DNA of 12,758 bases from Clostridiales bacterium (GCA_019418225.1 DYCF01000069.1:1-12758); one strand, 5' to 3'; shown: positions 1 through 6,530, counted from the stretch's first letter. Notes: generated from the letters alone by a model not told the origin. Numbers and translations: made by a program.

Positions 1-2
1 GG

Positions 3-269
3 GAAGATGCTCTAGCCGGTTTACGTCTCTTTAAGATGGATGAACTAGCAGATAATTTACAAACTGTCATCGAGTACTTTGGCGGTTCCGTACCATTTGA
101 TAGGGAAGAACGATGGACCATTTTAAAAGAATGGGACGATGAGGTCTTTGATTTCCTCGATAAAAAAGATGATGTGGTGTATGAATATGATGGAATCTAT
201 GAAGACACATTCGTACATGAACATCCTGAATTGTTTGTATTTGATGGAACCTATACGGCTCCAGAATAA
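3..269 (+). CDS. 3' part of a small acidic protein, possibly DMP19/DUF4375-like (5' end outside window)
   Basis: The reading frame is open from the first bases of the window to a TAA at 267-269, so the gene probably starts upstream. An internal ATG at 36 has no convincing ribosome binding site. The visible 88 residues are acidic and rich in Asp, Glu, Tyr and Phe, with no signal peptide or membrane segment. The ending, with a 'FDFLDKKDD' stretch, an aromatic segment and then 'HEHPELF', resembles the C-terminus of the DMP19-like DUF4375 family, whose members end in a comparable Asp-rich helix and a 'Yi..hp..F' motif. That match is from memory and tentative, and no function is proposed. The next gene begins 16 nt downstream, so the two are probably co-transcribed. 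Confidence 0.55.
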   Translation, partial: EDALAGLRLFKMDELADNLQTVIEYFGGSVPFDREERWTILKEWDDEVFDFLDKKDDVVYEYDGIYEDTFVHEHPELFVFDGTYTAPE

Positions 270-285
270 ATTTGGTGAGATAGAC

Positions 286-771
286 ATGTTAGATAAACAA
301 GGCGTATATGATTGTTTGCGTGACCATCATATCGATTTTGAAATTACGGATCACGCACCGCTATTTAGTATGGACGATAAACCAGATGTAGAACTGCCAT
401 ATCCAGAATGGGATGCGAAGAATTTATTTATCCGAGACCATAAGCGGGAGCATTACTATTTAATTACTGTACGCGGTTCAAAGCGTGTAGATTTAAAACA
501 ATTCCGTAAGGACCACAAGCTTAAAAAGATATCCTTTGGTTCTGAAGAAGAGTTATGGGAGATTTTGAAGATTAAACCAGGTCATGTATCACCATTCTGC
601 TTACTCCACGATGAGGAGCGTAAGGTGCATTACTACATTGATGCGGATTATAAGGATAATCTCATTGGTATCCATCCAAATCAAAATGATGCGACCGTGT
701 GGTTACAAGGAAAAGACCTTGTTAAACTTATAGAGGAGTATGGTACAATAGTGGAATATATTACAATATAA
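286..771 (+). CDS. YbaK/ProX-type aminoacyl-tRNA deacylase (Ala-tRNA(Pro) editing type)
   Basis: This 161-residue protein matches the free-standing YbaK/prolyl-tRNA-editing fold (ProX/PrdX, ProXp-ala group), which hydrolyses mischarged aminoacyl-tRNA in the cytoplasm. Family signatures are in order. 'AKNLFIRD' at 44-51 carries the conserved lysine (K45). A 'YYLITVRGSKRVDLK' strand-turn region lies at 57-71. The loop 'PGHVSPF' at 98-104 matches the substrate-pocket GxxxP motif. 'HPNQND' at 130-135 matches the C-terminal 'HPN.N.AT' signature. The length is typical for the single-domain family. The ATG at 286 is chosen because GGTGAG at 274-279 sits just upstream; an earlier in-frame ATG at 139 would only read through the preceding gene in the wrong frame. 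I see no terminator right after it. Confidence 0.9.
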   Translation: MLDKQGVYDCLRDHHIDFEITDHAPLFSMDDKPDVELPYPEWDAKNLFIRDHKREHYYLITVRGSKRVDLKQFRKDHKLKKISFGSEEELWEILKIKPGHVSPFCLLHDEERKVHYYIDADYKDNLIGIHPNQNDATVWLQGKDLVKLIEEYGTIVEYITI

Positions 772-802
772 ATTACAAAGTTGATTTATTCTTTCTAGGT
801 GT

Positions 803-831
803 TTGACAAGCTAAATTTAGTTTTGTATTAT
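803..831 (+). promoter_or_regulatory. Strong sigma-70/A-type promoter for the type III toxin-antitoxin locus
   Basis: A perfect -35 TTGACA (803-808), a 17-bp spacer and a -10 TATTAT (826-831, one mismatch to TATAAT) predict transcription from about 838. This is the best promoter match in the window. It drives a short structured RNA that ends at the terminator 939-966, which fits an antitoxin RNA that must be made in excess over its toxin mRNA. Confidence 0.85.
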
Positions 832-841
832 AGAGATAGAA

Positions 842-938
842 GTAGGCCACTGACCGATATGTGGGGTATAAATAGTCGGGTTGAAAGTATTACCGCTGAC
901 CAATATTGCGGTATATAAATGGTTGGGTTGATAATAAA
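842..938 (+). repeat. Two tandem ~45-nt antitoxin repeats with conserved pseudoknot pairing
   Basis: Unit 1 (842-886) contains CCACTGACCGATATGTGG, and unit 2 (887-938) contains CCGCTGACCAATATTGCGG 46 nt later. Each forms a hairpin: 847-850 with 861-864, and 891-896 with 908-913. The stem bases differ between copies but remain paired (CCAC/GTGG versus CCGC/GCGG), which is covariation between repeats. In both copies the loop TGACC can pair with a downstream conserved GGGTTGA (878-884 and 925-931), giving an H-type pseudoknot. AAGT occurs at 840-843, 885-888 and 937-940: the start of unit 1, the junction and the end of unit 2. These are plausible toxin processing points. Confidence 0.8.
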
Positions 939-966
939 GTCCTTCGCTACAAGCGGAGGGCTTTTT
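939..966 (+). terminator. Intrinsic terminator between antitoxin RNA and toxin gene
   Basis: A 9-bp stem (939-947 with 953-961, including two G-T wobbles) and a 5-nt loop are followed by TTTTT at 962-966. It lies only 7 nt before the toxin's Shine-Dalgarno sequence. In type III systems a leaky terminator in this place sets the ratio of antitoxin RNA to toxin mRNA. The wobbles and short U-tract suggest incomplete termination. Confidence 0.88.
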
Positions 967-981
967 GTATCTGGAGGGACT

Positions 982-1464
982 ATGGAGAAGAGAGGGTTTT
1001 ATATTGTTAAAGACTCATTTTTTTTAGATATGAATGAATCTTTTTTGAAGGGAAACAAATTAGGAAATAGACCTCATTATTATTGCTTTCAAGATAGTAA
1101 TAGAGATATATACTGGATGATTCCTTTATCAAGTCAAATTCAAAAGTATAGAGAGATAATTAAGAAAAAAGAGCTTAAATATAAACGTTGTGATACACTT
1201 TATATAGCAAAACTTGATGATGGTAAAGAAAGTGTATTTTTGATTCAAGATATGTTTCCTATTACAATAGATTATATTGAACGAGAGTATACGATTGGGG
1301 GCAATCATTTTTTAGTTACAAGTAATCATACTGCAAAAATTATAGAACAAAAAGCACGTACTGTACTCGCTTTGCTAAAGAGAGGTATAAAGTTTATGCC
1401 AACCCAACCTAATGTTATTCGCTTATATAAAATATTAAAAGACAGAATAAATAATAATAATTAA
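982..1464 (+). CDS. cptN: CptN/ToxN-like type III toxin (endoribonuclease)
   Basis: The 160-residue protein resembles the ToxN/AbiQ superfamily, and most closely the CptN branch as I recall it. These toxins are cytoplasmic metal-independent endoribonucleases that cleave AU-rich mRNA and also cut their own antitoxin RNA precursor. Visible features are the N-terminal 'RGFYIVKDSFF', then 'GNRPHYYCF' (28-36), and 'WMIPLSSQ' (45-52), which corresponds to the 'PLTS' active-site segment of ToxN with S50/S51 as the likely catalytic positions. 'VFLIQDMFPI' (85-94) is the second core strand, and 'RGIKFMPTQP' (134-143) lies in the C-terminal helical part. The length fits the family. The start at 982 follows GGAGGG at 973-978, a short but usable spacing; an in-frame ATG at 919 lies inside the antitoxin repeats and is rejected. 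Arginine codons are mostly AGA and the gene is AT-rich compared with its neighbours, suggesting transfer. Confidence 0.85.
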   Translation: MEKRGFYIVKDSFFLDMNESFLKGNKLGNRPHYYCFQDSNRDIYWMIPLSSQIQKYREIIKKKELKYKRCDTLYIAKLDDGKESVFLIQDMFPITIDYIEREYTIGGNHFLVTSNHTAKIIEQKARTVLALLKRGIKFMPTQPNVIRLYKILKDRINNNN

Positions 1465-1486
1465 TTAAGCTTACTGAGGTACTAGC

Positions 1487-2254
1487 ATGAATTTAAGAGT
1501 TTTTAAACGTATAATATTTACATTTGCTATTTCAGTTTTAGGCGTTAGCACATCGTTAGCAGCATTCACATTTGATAAACAAGAACAAGTAGATACAGCC
1601 CCTATTGTAGGTTTGTATCGTTTCCAAGTACCGAACGAATTACAAGGTGCGTATAATACTGTAGGTGTTCAGAATTTAACAGCCTCTATGGCTAACGAGC
1701 CTAATACATTATCTATGAATGTGGCTCATGTAAAAGGTAATCCATCTGAATCATACGTAGTGGAGGTATATAAAGATACGGCTGCCTTAGAAACACACCG
1801 CAAATCCGAGCATTTCCAAAACTATATTAACGAGGTTGGTTCTAAACTGACAAATCGTAAATTGTATGATGTACAGCCTTTGTTATTGATTGAAAAACCA
1901 AATGCGTTATCTTTGATTAATGACGGTCAATCTGTTGTGACCTTAACAGATTTTACAGTAGACGGTAATGAAGTTGATACAGTACAAAAACAATATCAAC
2001 TAGATATTGAACGTGCCGTTCGTGATGATGCGGGTTATAAGGCAGGTTATGTATTACGTGAAAGAAATAATAAAACTCACTGGTATGTAATTCAAATTTA
2101 TAGCGATGAATCAGCTTTCAATAAACATGTAAATAGTCCGGGATATCGTTTCATGATGAGCCAAATTCAAGGTAATCTACAAAAAGTTACTACAAAAGTA
2201 TTAGATGGGGATATCTTAGTCAATCATGGTGGTCAAGATTTTGTGAGACCATAA
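1487..2254 (+). CDS. Secreted protein with two antibiotic-biosynthesis-monooxygenase (ABM)-like domains
   Basis: This 255-residue protein begins with a clear signal peptide: basic residues at 4-8, a hydrophobic core at 9-22, and a probable cleavage site after the 'SLA-A' at residues 23-26. It is therefore likely periplasmic or exported. Two ferredoxin-like ABM domains follow. The first (about 42-137) carries the typical 'AALETHRKSEHFQNY' segment (99-113) of the dimeric alpha-beta barrel. The second (about 152-242) has the parallel 'SAFNKHVNSPGYRFM' (209-223). ABM domains occur in small quinol monooxygenases and haem-degrading enzymes. No haem ligand can be named here, so the substrate is unknown. 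GAGGT at 1476-1480 supports the ATG at 1487. The gene starts 22 nt after the toxin gene but uses CGT-rich codons like the chromosomal genes, so it is probably native. Confidence 0.8.
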   Translation: MNLRVFKRIIFTFAISVLGVSTSLAAFTFDKQEQVDTAPIVGLYRFQVPNELQGAYNTVGVQNLTASMANEPNTLSMNVAHVKGNPSESYVVEVYKDTAALETHRKSEHFQNYINEVGSKLTNRKLYDVQPLLLIEKPNALSLINDGQSVVTLTDFTVDGNEVDTVQKQYQLDIERAVRDDAGYKAGYVLRERNNKTHWYVIQIYSDESAFNKHVNSPGYRFMMSQIQGNLQKVTTKVLDGDILVNHGGQDFVRP

Positions 2255-2276
2255 TATTTTATTTTTAATATATGGA

Positions 2277-2307
2277 AAACTGCTAATTTTAAATTAGCAG
2301 TTTTTTT
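2277..2307 (+). terminator. Intrinsic terminator after the ABM-domain gene
   Basis: The inverted repeat CTGCTAATTT / AAATTAGCAG (2280-2289 and 2291-2300; in practice a stem of about 9 bp closing a small AT loop) is followed by seven T residues at 2301-2307. It closes the upstream transcription unit and marks the left edge of the AT-rich restriction-modification island. Its arms (ACTGCTA and TAGCAGTTTTTT) recur in the terminator at 8997-9031. Confidence 0.9.
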
Positions 2308-2350
2308 GCGGTTTCTATAAATTATAGATATAGTGTGTTTTATTATATTG

Positions 2351-2371
2351 ATTAGTGATACTAATATTAGT
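2351..2371. promoter_or_regulatory. Overlapping palindromes upstream of the R-M operon (candidate operator)
   Basis: ATTAGT-GAT-ACTAAT (2351-2365) is a perfect inverted repeat with a 3-bp spacer. It overlaps a perfect 12-bp palindrome ACTAATATTAGT (2360-2371), so the half-site ATTAGT/ACTAAT is present three times. It lies 70-90 bp before a gene for a small helix-turn-helix protein. An operator for self-regulation is an inference from position and symmetry only. In DNA this AT-rich short palindromes can arise by chance. Confidence 0.35.
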
Positions 2372-2381
2372 AAAATAGTAG

Positions 2382-2412
2382 TTAATATGATAGAACATCT
2401 AATTAATATAAT
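2382..2412 (+). promoter_or_regulatory. Candidate promoter of the R-M operon
   Basis: A perfect -10 TATAAT at 2407-2412 has a weak -35 TTAATA at 2382-2387 (spacer 19). A second possible -10, TATGAT, lies at 2415-2420. TTAATAT occurs three times, at 2382, 2403 and 2420. GGAG at 2431-2434 provides the Shine-Dalgarno for the ATG at 2442. A promoter is expected here because a terminator lies upstream; the exact elements are uncertain. Confidence 0.4.
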
Positions 2413-2441
2413 TGTATGATTAATATACTTGGAGAAAATTT

Positions 2442-2630
2442 ATGAATCAATTACAGGATAAATGGATTGGGCTTGATGAAGCTGCTGAGTATTTAGGTAT
2501 TAAATCAGTAACATTACGAAAATGGATAAAAGATGGTAAAAATGTACCGAGTCATAAAATTGGTCGACTATGGAAGTTTAAATGCTCAGAATTAGATCAT
2601 TGGGTTAAAAGTGGTAAAAGTGTAATTTAG
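2442..2630 (+). CDS. Small excisionase/MerR-type helix-turn-helix protein of the R-M operon
   Basis: This 62-residue protein is almost entirely one HTH_17/excisionase-type winged helix. 'WIGLDEAAEYLGIKSVTLRKWI' (8-29) gives the two helices of the helix-turn-helix. 'PSHKIGRLWKFKCSELDHWV' (36-55) is the wing plus the closing helix typical of this family. Stand-alone proteins of this kind often precede restriction-modification or phage genes. Here it is the first gene of the operon, 10 nt before the methyltransferase, with GGAG 7 nt upstream of its ATG. It could act as a timing regulator like an R-M controller protein, or help DNA recognition or integration. The regulatory role is inference; the fold is clear. 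Confidence 0.85.
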   Translation: MNQLQDKWIGLDEAAEYLGIKSVTLRKWIKDGKNVPSHKIGRLWKFKCSELDHWVKSGKSVI

Positions 2631-2640
2631 TGAGGTTAAG

Positions 2641-4380
2641 ATGATAAAACTTGCAACTGCATTTAGTGGTATTGGTGCCATTGAACATGCATTAATGCGA
2701 ATGGGGATTAAACATGAACTGGTATTTGCATGTGATAATGGTGATATAGATATATTAACCAAGAAGATTGATAATGATATTGATGATATTCATAAGGAAT
2801 TAAATGATCTTTCATTATTAATAAAAGATATTAGCTCTAATAATGATATAGATGATATTTATAAAACTCAATTAGAAGGAATGCTAATTGCTACAAAAAA
2901 AGAATTTTATGATGTAGAGAATCAATTAAATTTAATTAGTGAAAAAGATAATAGATTGCTTACAAATACAGTTAAAAGTTTATTAGATACAGAGTTTATA
3001 AAAGTTAATAGAAAAAAAGAATATGCTAAAAGATTAGATGAATTAAATAAAGGCTCTTATTCCAATAAACGTCTTAAAGAGCTTTTACTCTTATTATTAA
3101 TCTCAAATGAATTTCGTGATAATTATGAACATATAAAACAATTAAATCTATTAGATAATCTTGAAAAACTATTAATTAGGTTTGACAATGATAATGGAAG
3201 AAAGTTAATAAGACGTATTATAGATTTGTCTCAGCGGACGAGTATGCTTCATGAAAAAATTAATTATTTACATGTGCAAAAACAGTTAAATTTAATGGGG
3301 GAGGATTGGAACTCTCGTAAAAAGTTTGTAGATTCATTATATTCAGGACAAGAGAAAAGAAATAAAGTTAAATTAAGTTATATGGAAAATTATGATTTAG
3401 ATGATGATTCTTTTCACTGGAATATTGCTTTTTTAGATGGTAAACAGTATGAAGGAAACGTAGATCTTTTTGTTGGAGGGAGTCCATGCCAGTCATTTAG
3501 CTTTGTTGGAAAGCAAAGAGGTCTAGATGATACTCGAGGAACTTTATTTTATGAGTATGCTCGTTTAATTGATGAGATTAAACCTAAAGTATTTATATAT
3601 GAAAATGTGCGTGCAGTAATTTCTCATGATAAAGGCAAAACATGGGAAAAGATGCAACAGGTTTTTAATGAATTAGATTATGATTTTAGCTGGGATATAT
3701 TAAATGCTAAAGATTATGGAATACCACAAAATAGAGAACGACTTTTTGTAGTGGGCTTTAGACGAGATTTGGAGCTTAATATAAAATTTAAATTTCCTGA
3801 AAAAATAGAATTAAAAAAACGAATGCAAGATTTTTTACTAGATAATGCACCAGGAGGCTATTTTTTGCCCAAAAAAGGAGTTAATTTTGTAACTAGTAAA
3901 AAAAATATTACAAAGAAATATACTCAAATTGACGGAGATGTTCAACTATGTCAAAAGAAAAATCAACAATTTAACTGGCATGGTGATTTTGTATTTCAAA
4001 GTGTAGAAGATGCAGAAAAAAATCATATAAAAGATCTAGAGAAGTATTATCTTTCTGAAAAGGTTAAAAAGTATGTTTTAGCCACTGGGACGAAAAATTT
4101 TTATAGCAAGCCCGAGACAGATTTAGAAATAGCTCGGCCTCTACTTACTACAATGCATAAAATGCATAGAGCGGGTGTTGATAATTATGTTACAACTGAA
4201 GGTCGATTACGAAAGTTAACGCCTAGAGAGTGTTTAAGGTTAATGGGGTTTTCAGATAGTTTTAAGATTATTGTTTCTGATACGGCCATGTATCAACAGG
4301 CTGGAAATAGTATAGTTGTTGATGTCCTTATTCATATTATGGAAGAAATATTAGAATGTTATCCTAGTTTTAGGGATTAA
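2641..4380 (+). CDS. DNA cytosine-5 methyltransferase with a large N-terminal insertion
   Basis: The 579-residue enzyme transfers a methyl group from S-adenosylmethionine to C5 of cytosine in a specific site, protecting host DNA from the nuclease encoded downstream. Motif I is 'AFSGIGAIE' (7-15). The catalytic motif IV is 'GGSPCQSFS' with Cys283. Motif VI is 'ENV' (321-323), motif VIII 'QNRER' (363-367), motif IX 'RKLTPRECLRLMGF' (524-537), and motif X 'QQAGNSIVVD' (552-561). The target recognition region lies between about 375 and 520. Motif I and the catalytic loop are normally about 60 residues apart; here they are about 270 apart. The extra segment (about 45-250) is Lys/Asp/Asn/Leu-rich, looks helical or coiled-coil, and contains an NDIDDI repeat at 45-50 and 68-73. 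I recall a methyltransferase clade with this insert, so it may be a family trait. GAGG at 2632-2635 is the ribosome binding site. Confidence 0.95.
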   Translation: MIKLATAFSGIGAIEHALMRMGIKHELVFACDNGDIDILTKKIDNDIDDIHKELNDLSLLIKDISSNNDIDDIYKTQLEGMLIATKKEFYDVENQLNLISEKDNRLLTNTVKSLLDTEFIKVNRKKEYAKRLDELNKGSYSNKRLKELLLLLLISNEFRDNYEHIKQLNLLDNLEKLLIRFDNDNGRKLIRRIIDLSQRTSMLHEKINYLHVQKQLNLMGEDWNSRKKFVDSLYSGQEKRNKVKLSYMENYDLDDDSFHWNIAFLDGKQYEGNVDLFVGGSPCQSFSFVGKQRGLDDTRGTLFYEYARLIDEIKPKVFIYENVRAVISHDKGKTWEKMQQVFNELDYDFSWDILNAKDYGIPQNRERLFVVGFRRDLELNIKFKFPEKIELKKRMQDFLLDNAPGGYFLPKKGVNFVTSKKNITKKYTQIDGDVQLCQKKNQQFNWHGDFVFQSVEDAEKNHIKDLEKYYLSEKVKKYVLATGTKNFYSKPETDLEIARPLLTTMHKMHRAGVDNYVTTEGRLRKLTPRECLRLMGFSDSFKIIVSDTAMYQQAGNSIVVDVLIHIMEEILECYPSFRD

Positions 4381-4397
4381 TAATGGGGGTATGAATT

Positions 4398-6527
4398 ATG
4401 TCATTTACACCATTTGCTAGATGGAGGAATTTTACGTTAGATAATTTAAAAGCGTTATTATCTGTATATCCAGATATGTCTCAGCAGCTCTCCTGGTCTG
4501 AAGCTGGTGAAATTATTGAGAAGTCATTAAGTGGTTATAAGAGAACAGCTTATCAACAAGCTTGTCAGTTTGGTATCGAAGATAGATCAAATGATAAATT
4601 TAGAGTTCATCAATACTTATATACTTTTAATGATGATAATCTTTTAAAATATCTTGTTTTTTGGTTTAAAATCTATTGTGCACCAAATCCATATGTAAGA
4701 TCAGATGACCCACCAATTATTCTTTACTGTAGAATATGTCAAGATATTCTAAATAGTGAAACTCATTCTATCAATTTTGAAAATTTTATAGCACAATATA
4801 CAGGTGGTCATAGTGATGATATCTTTTTAAATGCGGTTAAAGCCTTTGGAAATCCTATAAAATATAAAAAAGAGAATAACCATCATATTTTATATGTTGA
4901 AGATACATCGATTGATGATGTAAAAAAAGAACTAGACTTTATTTTATCGAATTTTAATATTATCGAGCCACTATCAAAGTCTGAGTTTTTTGAACGTTTT
5001 TCATATGAAAATTTTTGTAAGTTTTATAGCTTTGATATTGATAATTCAGTTGAAGATCAATTAGTGACAGAATTATCTTTTGATAGTATAAGAAATTGGG
5101 CACAATTTCTTATAAAGTATATAGAACGAGTAGATAATTTTAAAAGATTAGAGACTCTTTTTGAAGTAACAGATAAAAAAATAAAAATTAATACCGATGA
5201 TATGGGAGAAAATTATCTGAATTTTGTATTTATTAGACCTTCGTCTAATGTATATGATAGTGCAGATAATAGAATATTTAGAGATTATGAGTATAATCTT
5301 ATAATTAATAATGAAGTTGTTAATTGTAAATTATCCACTCAGTGGGTTAGTACTGATTTAATTGGTAAGGAATATAATGCAAATTATATAAATGCTTTAA
5401 TCCAACTAATTAACCAACAGTATGCTGATGTTTTAAATATTTATGAATCTAATGGCAAATGGTATTTAAAATACTTAAAGCAAAATTTAAAGTTTGAGGA
5501 TTTCTCAGGATATTTTAGTTCAAGATTTGCGCATCGCTACATTACTGCTCTTATGTCTAAACCATTTATTATTTTGTCCGGTAATAGTGGTACAGGAAAA
5601 ACAAGAATAGCTAAGTCATTTGCTCAATATTTAGAAGTAAAATTGGGAGAGAATGAAAAAAATTGGATATTAGTCCCTGTTGGAGCTGATTGGACTGATA
5701 ATACAAAGATTCTTGGATTTTATAATCCTCTTGCAGATAATGGTAAGGGTAAGTATGAGAAGTCTTCAATATTAAGACTAATTGAGTTAGCAAATCTTCC
5801 CGAGAATAAAGATATTCCATTTTTTATAATACTGGATGAAATGAACTTAAGTCATGTAGAACGATATTTTGCAGACTTTTTAAGTCATATGGAGACACCT
5901 GAAATTGATTTTGTAATTGATGGTTATAGTAGTAAGCTAAAGTATCCAAAAAATCTTTTTATAGTAGGCACTGTTAACATTGATGAAACAACATATATGT
6001 TTAGCCCAAAGGTACTTGATCGTGCAAATGTTATTGAATTTATACCCAAAAAGGAATCTGTATTAGATTTATTTAAGATTCCTCTTGACAGTAAGAACAA
6101 TATTCTAGTGGCCCATAGTAATTTTGCAAAATTATTTTTAAATAAATCTCTAGATATTAGAAATGGTAATAGTAAATTGAATGATGATATGATTCAAGAG
6201 TTACAGGGGATATTCAGTACTCTTTATGATTTATTAGCTAAATGTGGATATGAATTTTCTTACAGAACTGTCCATGAAATCAGACAATATATCTCGGCCG
6301 CCTATGAACTTTATACTGAGGTAAATGATTTTAAGCTTAATTCTGTAGTAGATGAAGCCATAATTCAAAAGATTCTTCCTAAAATTCATGGGAATAGAAG
6401 GGAGATAGGAGAATTATTAGAGGAGTTAGAATCATTTTGTAAAGAGAAAAATCTATTGTTGAGTTTGGATAAAATCGAAAAAATGAAAGGAAAACTTGTG
6501 AAAGTTCAGTATGCAAGTTTTATATAA
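4398..6527 (+). CDS. McrB-like AAA+ NTPase subunit of an LlaJI-type restriction system
   Basis: The C-terminal half of this 709-residue protein is an AAA+ domain of the McrB type, the GTP-driven motor that translocates DNA and activates the McrC-type nuclease. Walker A is 'GNSGTGKT' (395-402). Walker B is 'FFIILDEMN' (475-483, D480/E481). 'GTVNIDET' (524-531) corresponds to the McrB 'NTAD' signature. 'SPKVLDRANVIEF' (536-548) gives the likely arginine finger R542, and 'EFSYRTVHEIRQY' (619-631) a sensor-2 helix. Residues 1-370 match nothing I can name. In LlaJI.R1 and McrB the N-terminal region binds DNA, so target recognition is its expected role. There is no membrane segment. GGGGG at 4385-4389 precedes the ATG, and the stop is 3 nt before the next gene, as expected for a fixed-ratio complex. 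Confidence 0.9.
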   Translation: MSFTPFARWRNFTLDNLKALLSVYPDMSQQLSWSEAGEIIEKSLSGYKRTAYQQACQFGIEDRSNDKFRVHQYLYTFNDDNLLKYLVFWFKIYCAPNPYVRSDDPPIILYCRICQDILNSETHSINFENFIAQYTGGHSDDIFLNAVKAFGNPIKYKKENNHHILYVEDTSIDDVKKELDFILSNFNIIEPLSKSEFFERFSYENFCKFYSFDIDNSVEDQLVTELSFDSIRNWAQFLIKYIERVDNFKRLETLFEVTDKKIKINTDDMGENYLNFVFIRPSSNVYDSADNRIFRDYEYNLIINNEVVNCKLSTQWVSTDLIGKEYNANYINALIQLINQQYADVLNIYESNGKWYLKYLKQNLKFEDFSGYFSSRFAHRYITALMSKPFIILSGNSGTGKTRIAKSFAQYLEVKLGENEKNWILVPVGADWTDNTKILGFYNPLADNGKGKYEKSSILRLIELANLPENKDIPFFIILDEMNLSHVERYFADFLSHMETPEIDFVIDGYSSKLKYPKNLFIVGTVNIDETTYMFSPKVLDRANVIEFIPKKESVLDLFKIPLDSKNNILVAHSNFAKLFLNKSLDIRNGNSKLNDDMIQELQGIFSTLYDLLAKCGYEFSYRTVHEIRQYISAAYELYTEVNDFKLNSVVDEAIIQKILPKIHGNRREIGELLEELESFCKEKNLLLSLDKIEKMKGKLVKVQYASFI

Positions 6528-6530
6528 TTT

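Larger units (their letters stand above)
838..966 (+). ncRNA. cptI: CptI-like type III antitoxin RNA precursor (two pseudoknot repeats)
   Basis: The predicted transcript of about 130 nt runs from the promoter at 803-831 to an intrinsic terminator at 939-966 and has no credible ORF. It holds two tandem copies of a pseudoknot-forming unit, described in the repeat entry. In type III toxin-antitoxin systems (ToxIN, CptIN, TenpIN) the toxin processes such a precursor into single repeats, which fold as H-type pseudoknots and inhibit the toxin by direct binding. Two repeats of about 45 nt is the arrangement known for CptI. The order promoter, repeats, terminator, toxin matches the family exactly. 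The RNA assignment rests on this architecture and on the downstream toxin; the exact ends are inferred. A riboswitch or attenuator leader is the alternative, but the tandem duplication and the identity of the downstream gene argue against it. Confidence 0.82.

Noticed and set aside
139..285. N-terminal 49-residue extension of the tRNA deacylase from an ATG at 139
   Set aside because: It overlaps the preceding coding frame, its composition is not like the family, and GGTGAG at 274-279 places the start at 286.
842..938. CRISPR array
   Set aside because: Only two units, directly adjacent with no spacers, and no cas genes.
838..966. Riboswitch or transcription attenuator upstream of 982
   Set aside because: A tandem duplicated pseudoknot unit followed by a ToxN-like toxin gene fits a type III antitoxin better; no known metabolite-aptamer motif was recognised.
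919..981. Earlier in-frame ATG at 919 for the toxin
   Set aside because: It lies inside the second antitoxin repeat and would read through the terminator hairpin; GGAGGG at 973-978 points to 982.
5611..5820. Minus-strand ORF inside the McrB-like gene
   Set aside because: It lies opposite the conserved AAA+ motifs and has no ribosome binding site; a shadow ORF.
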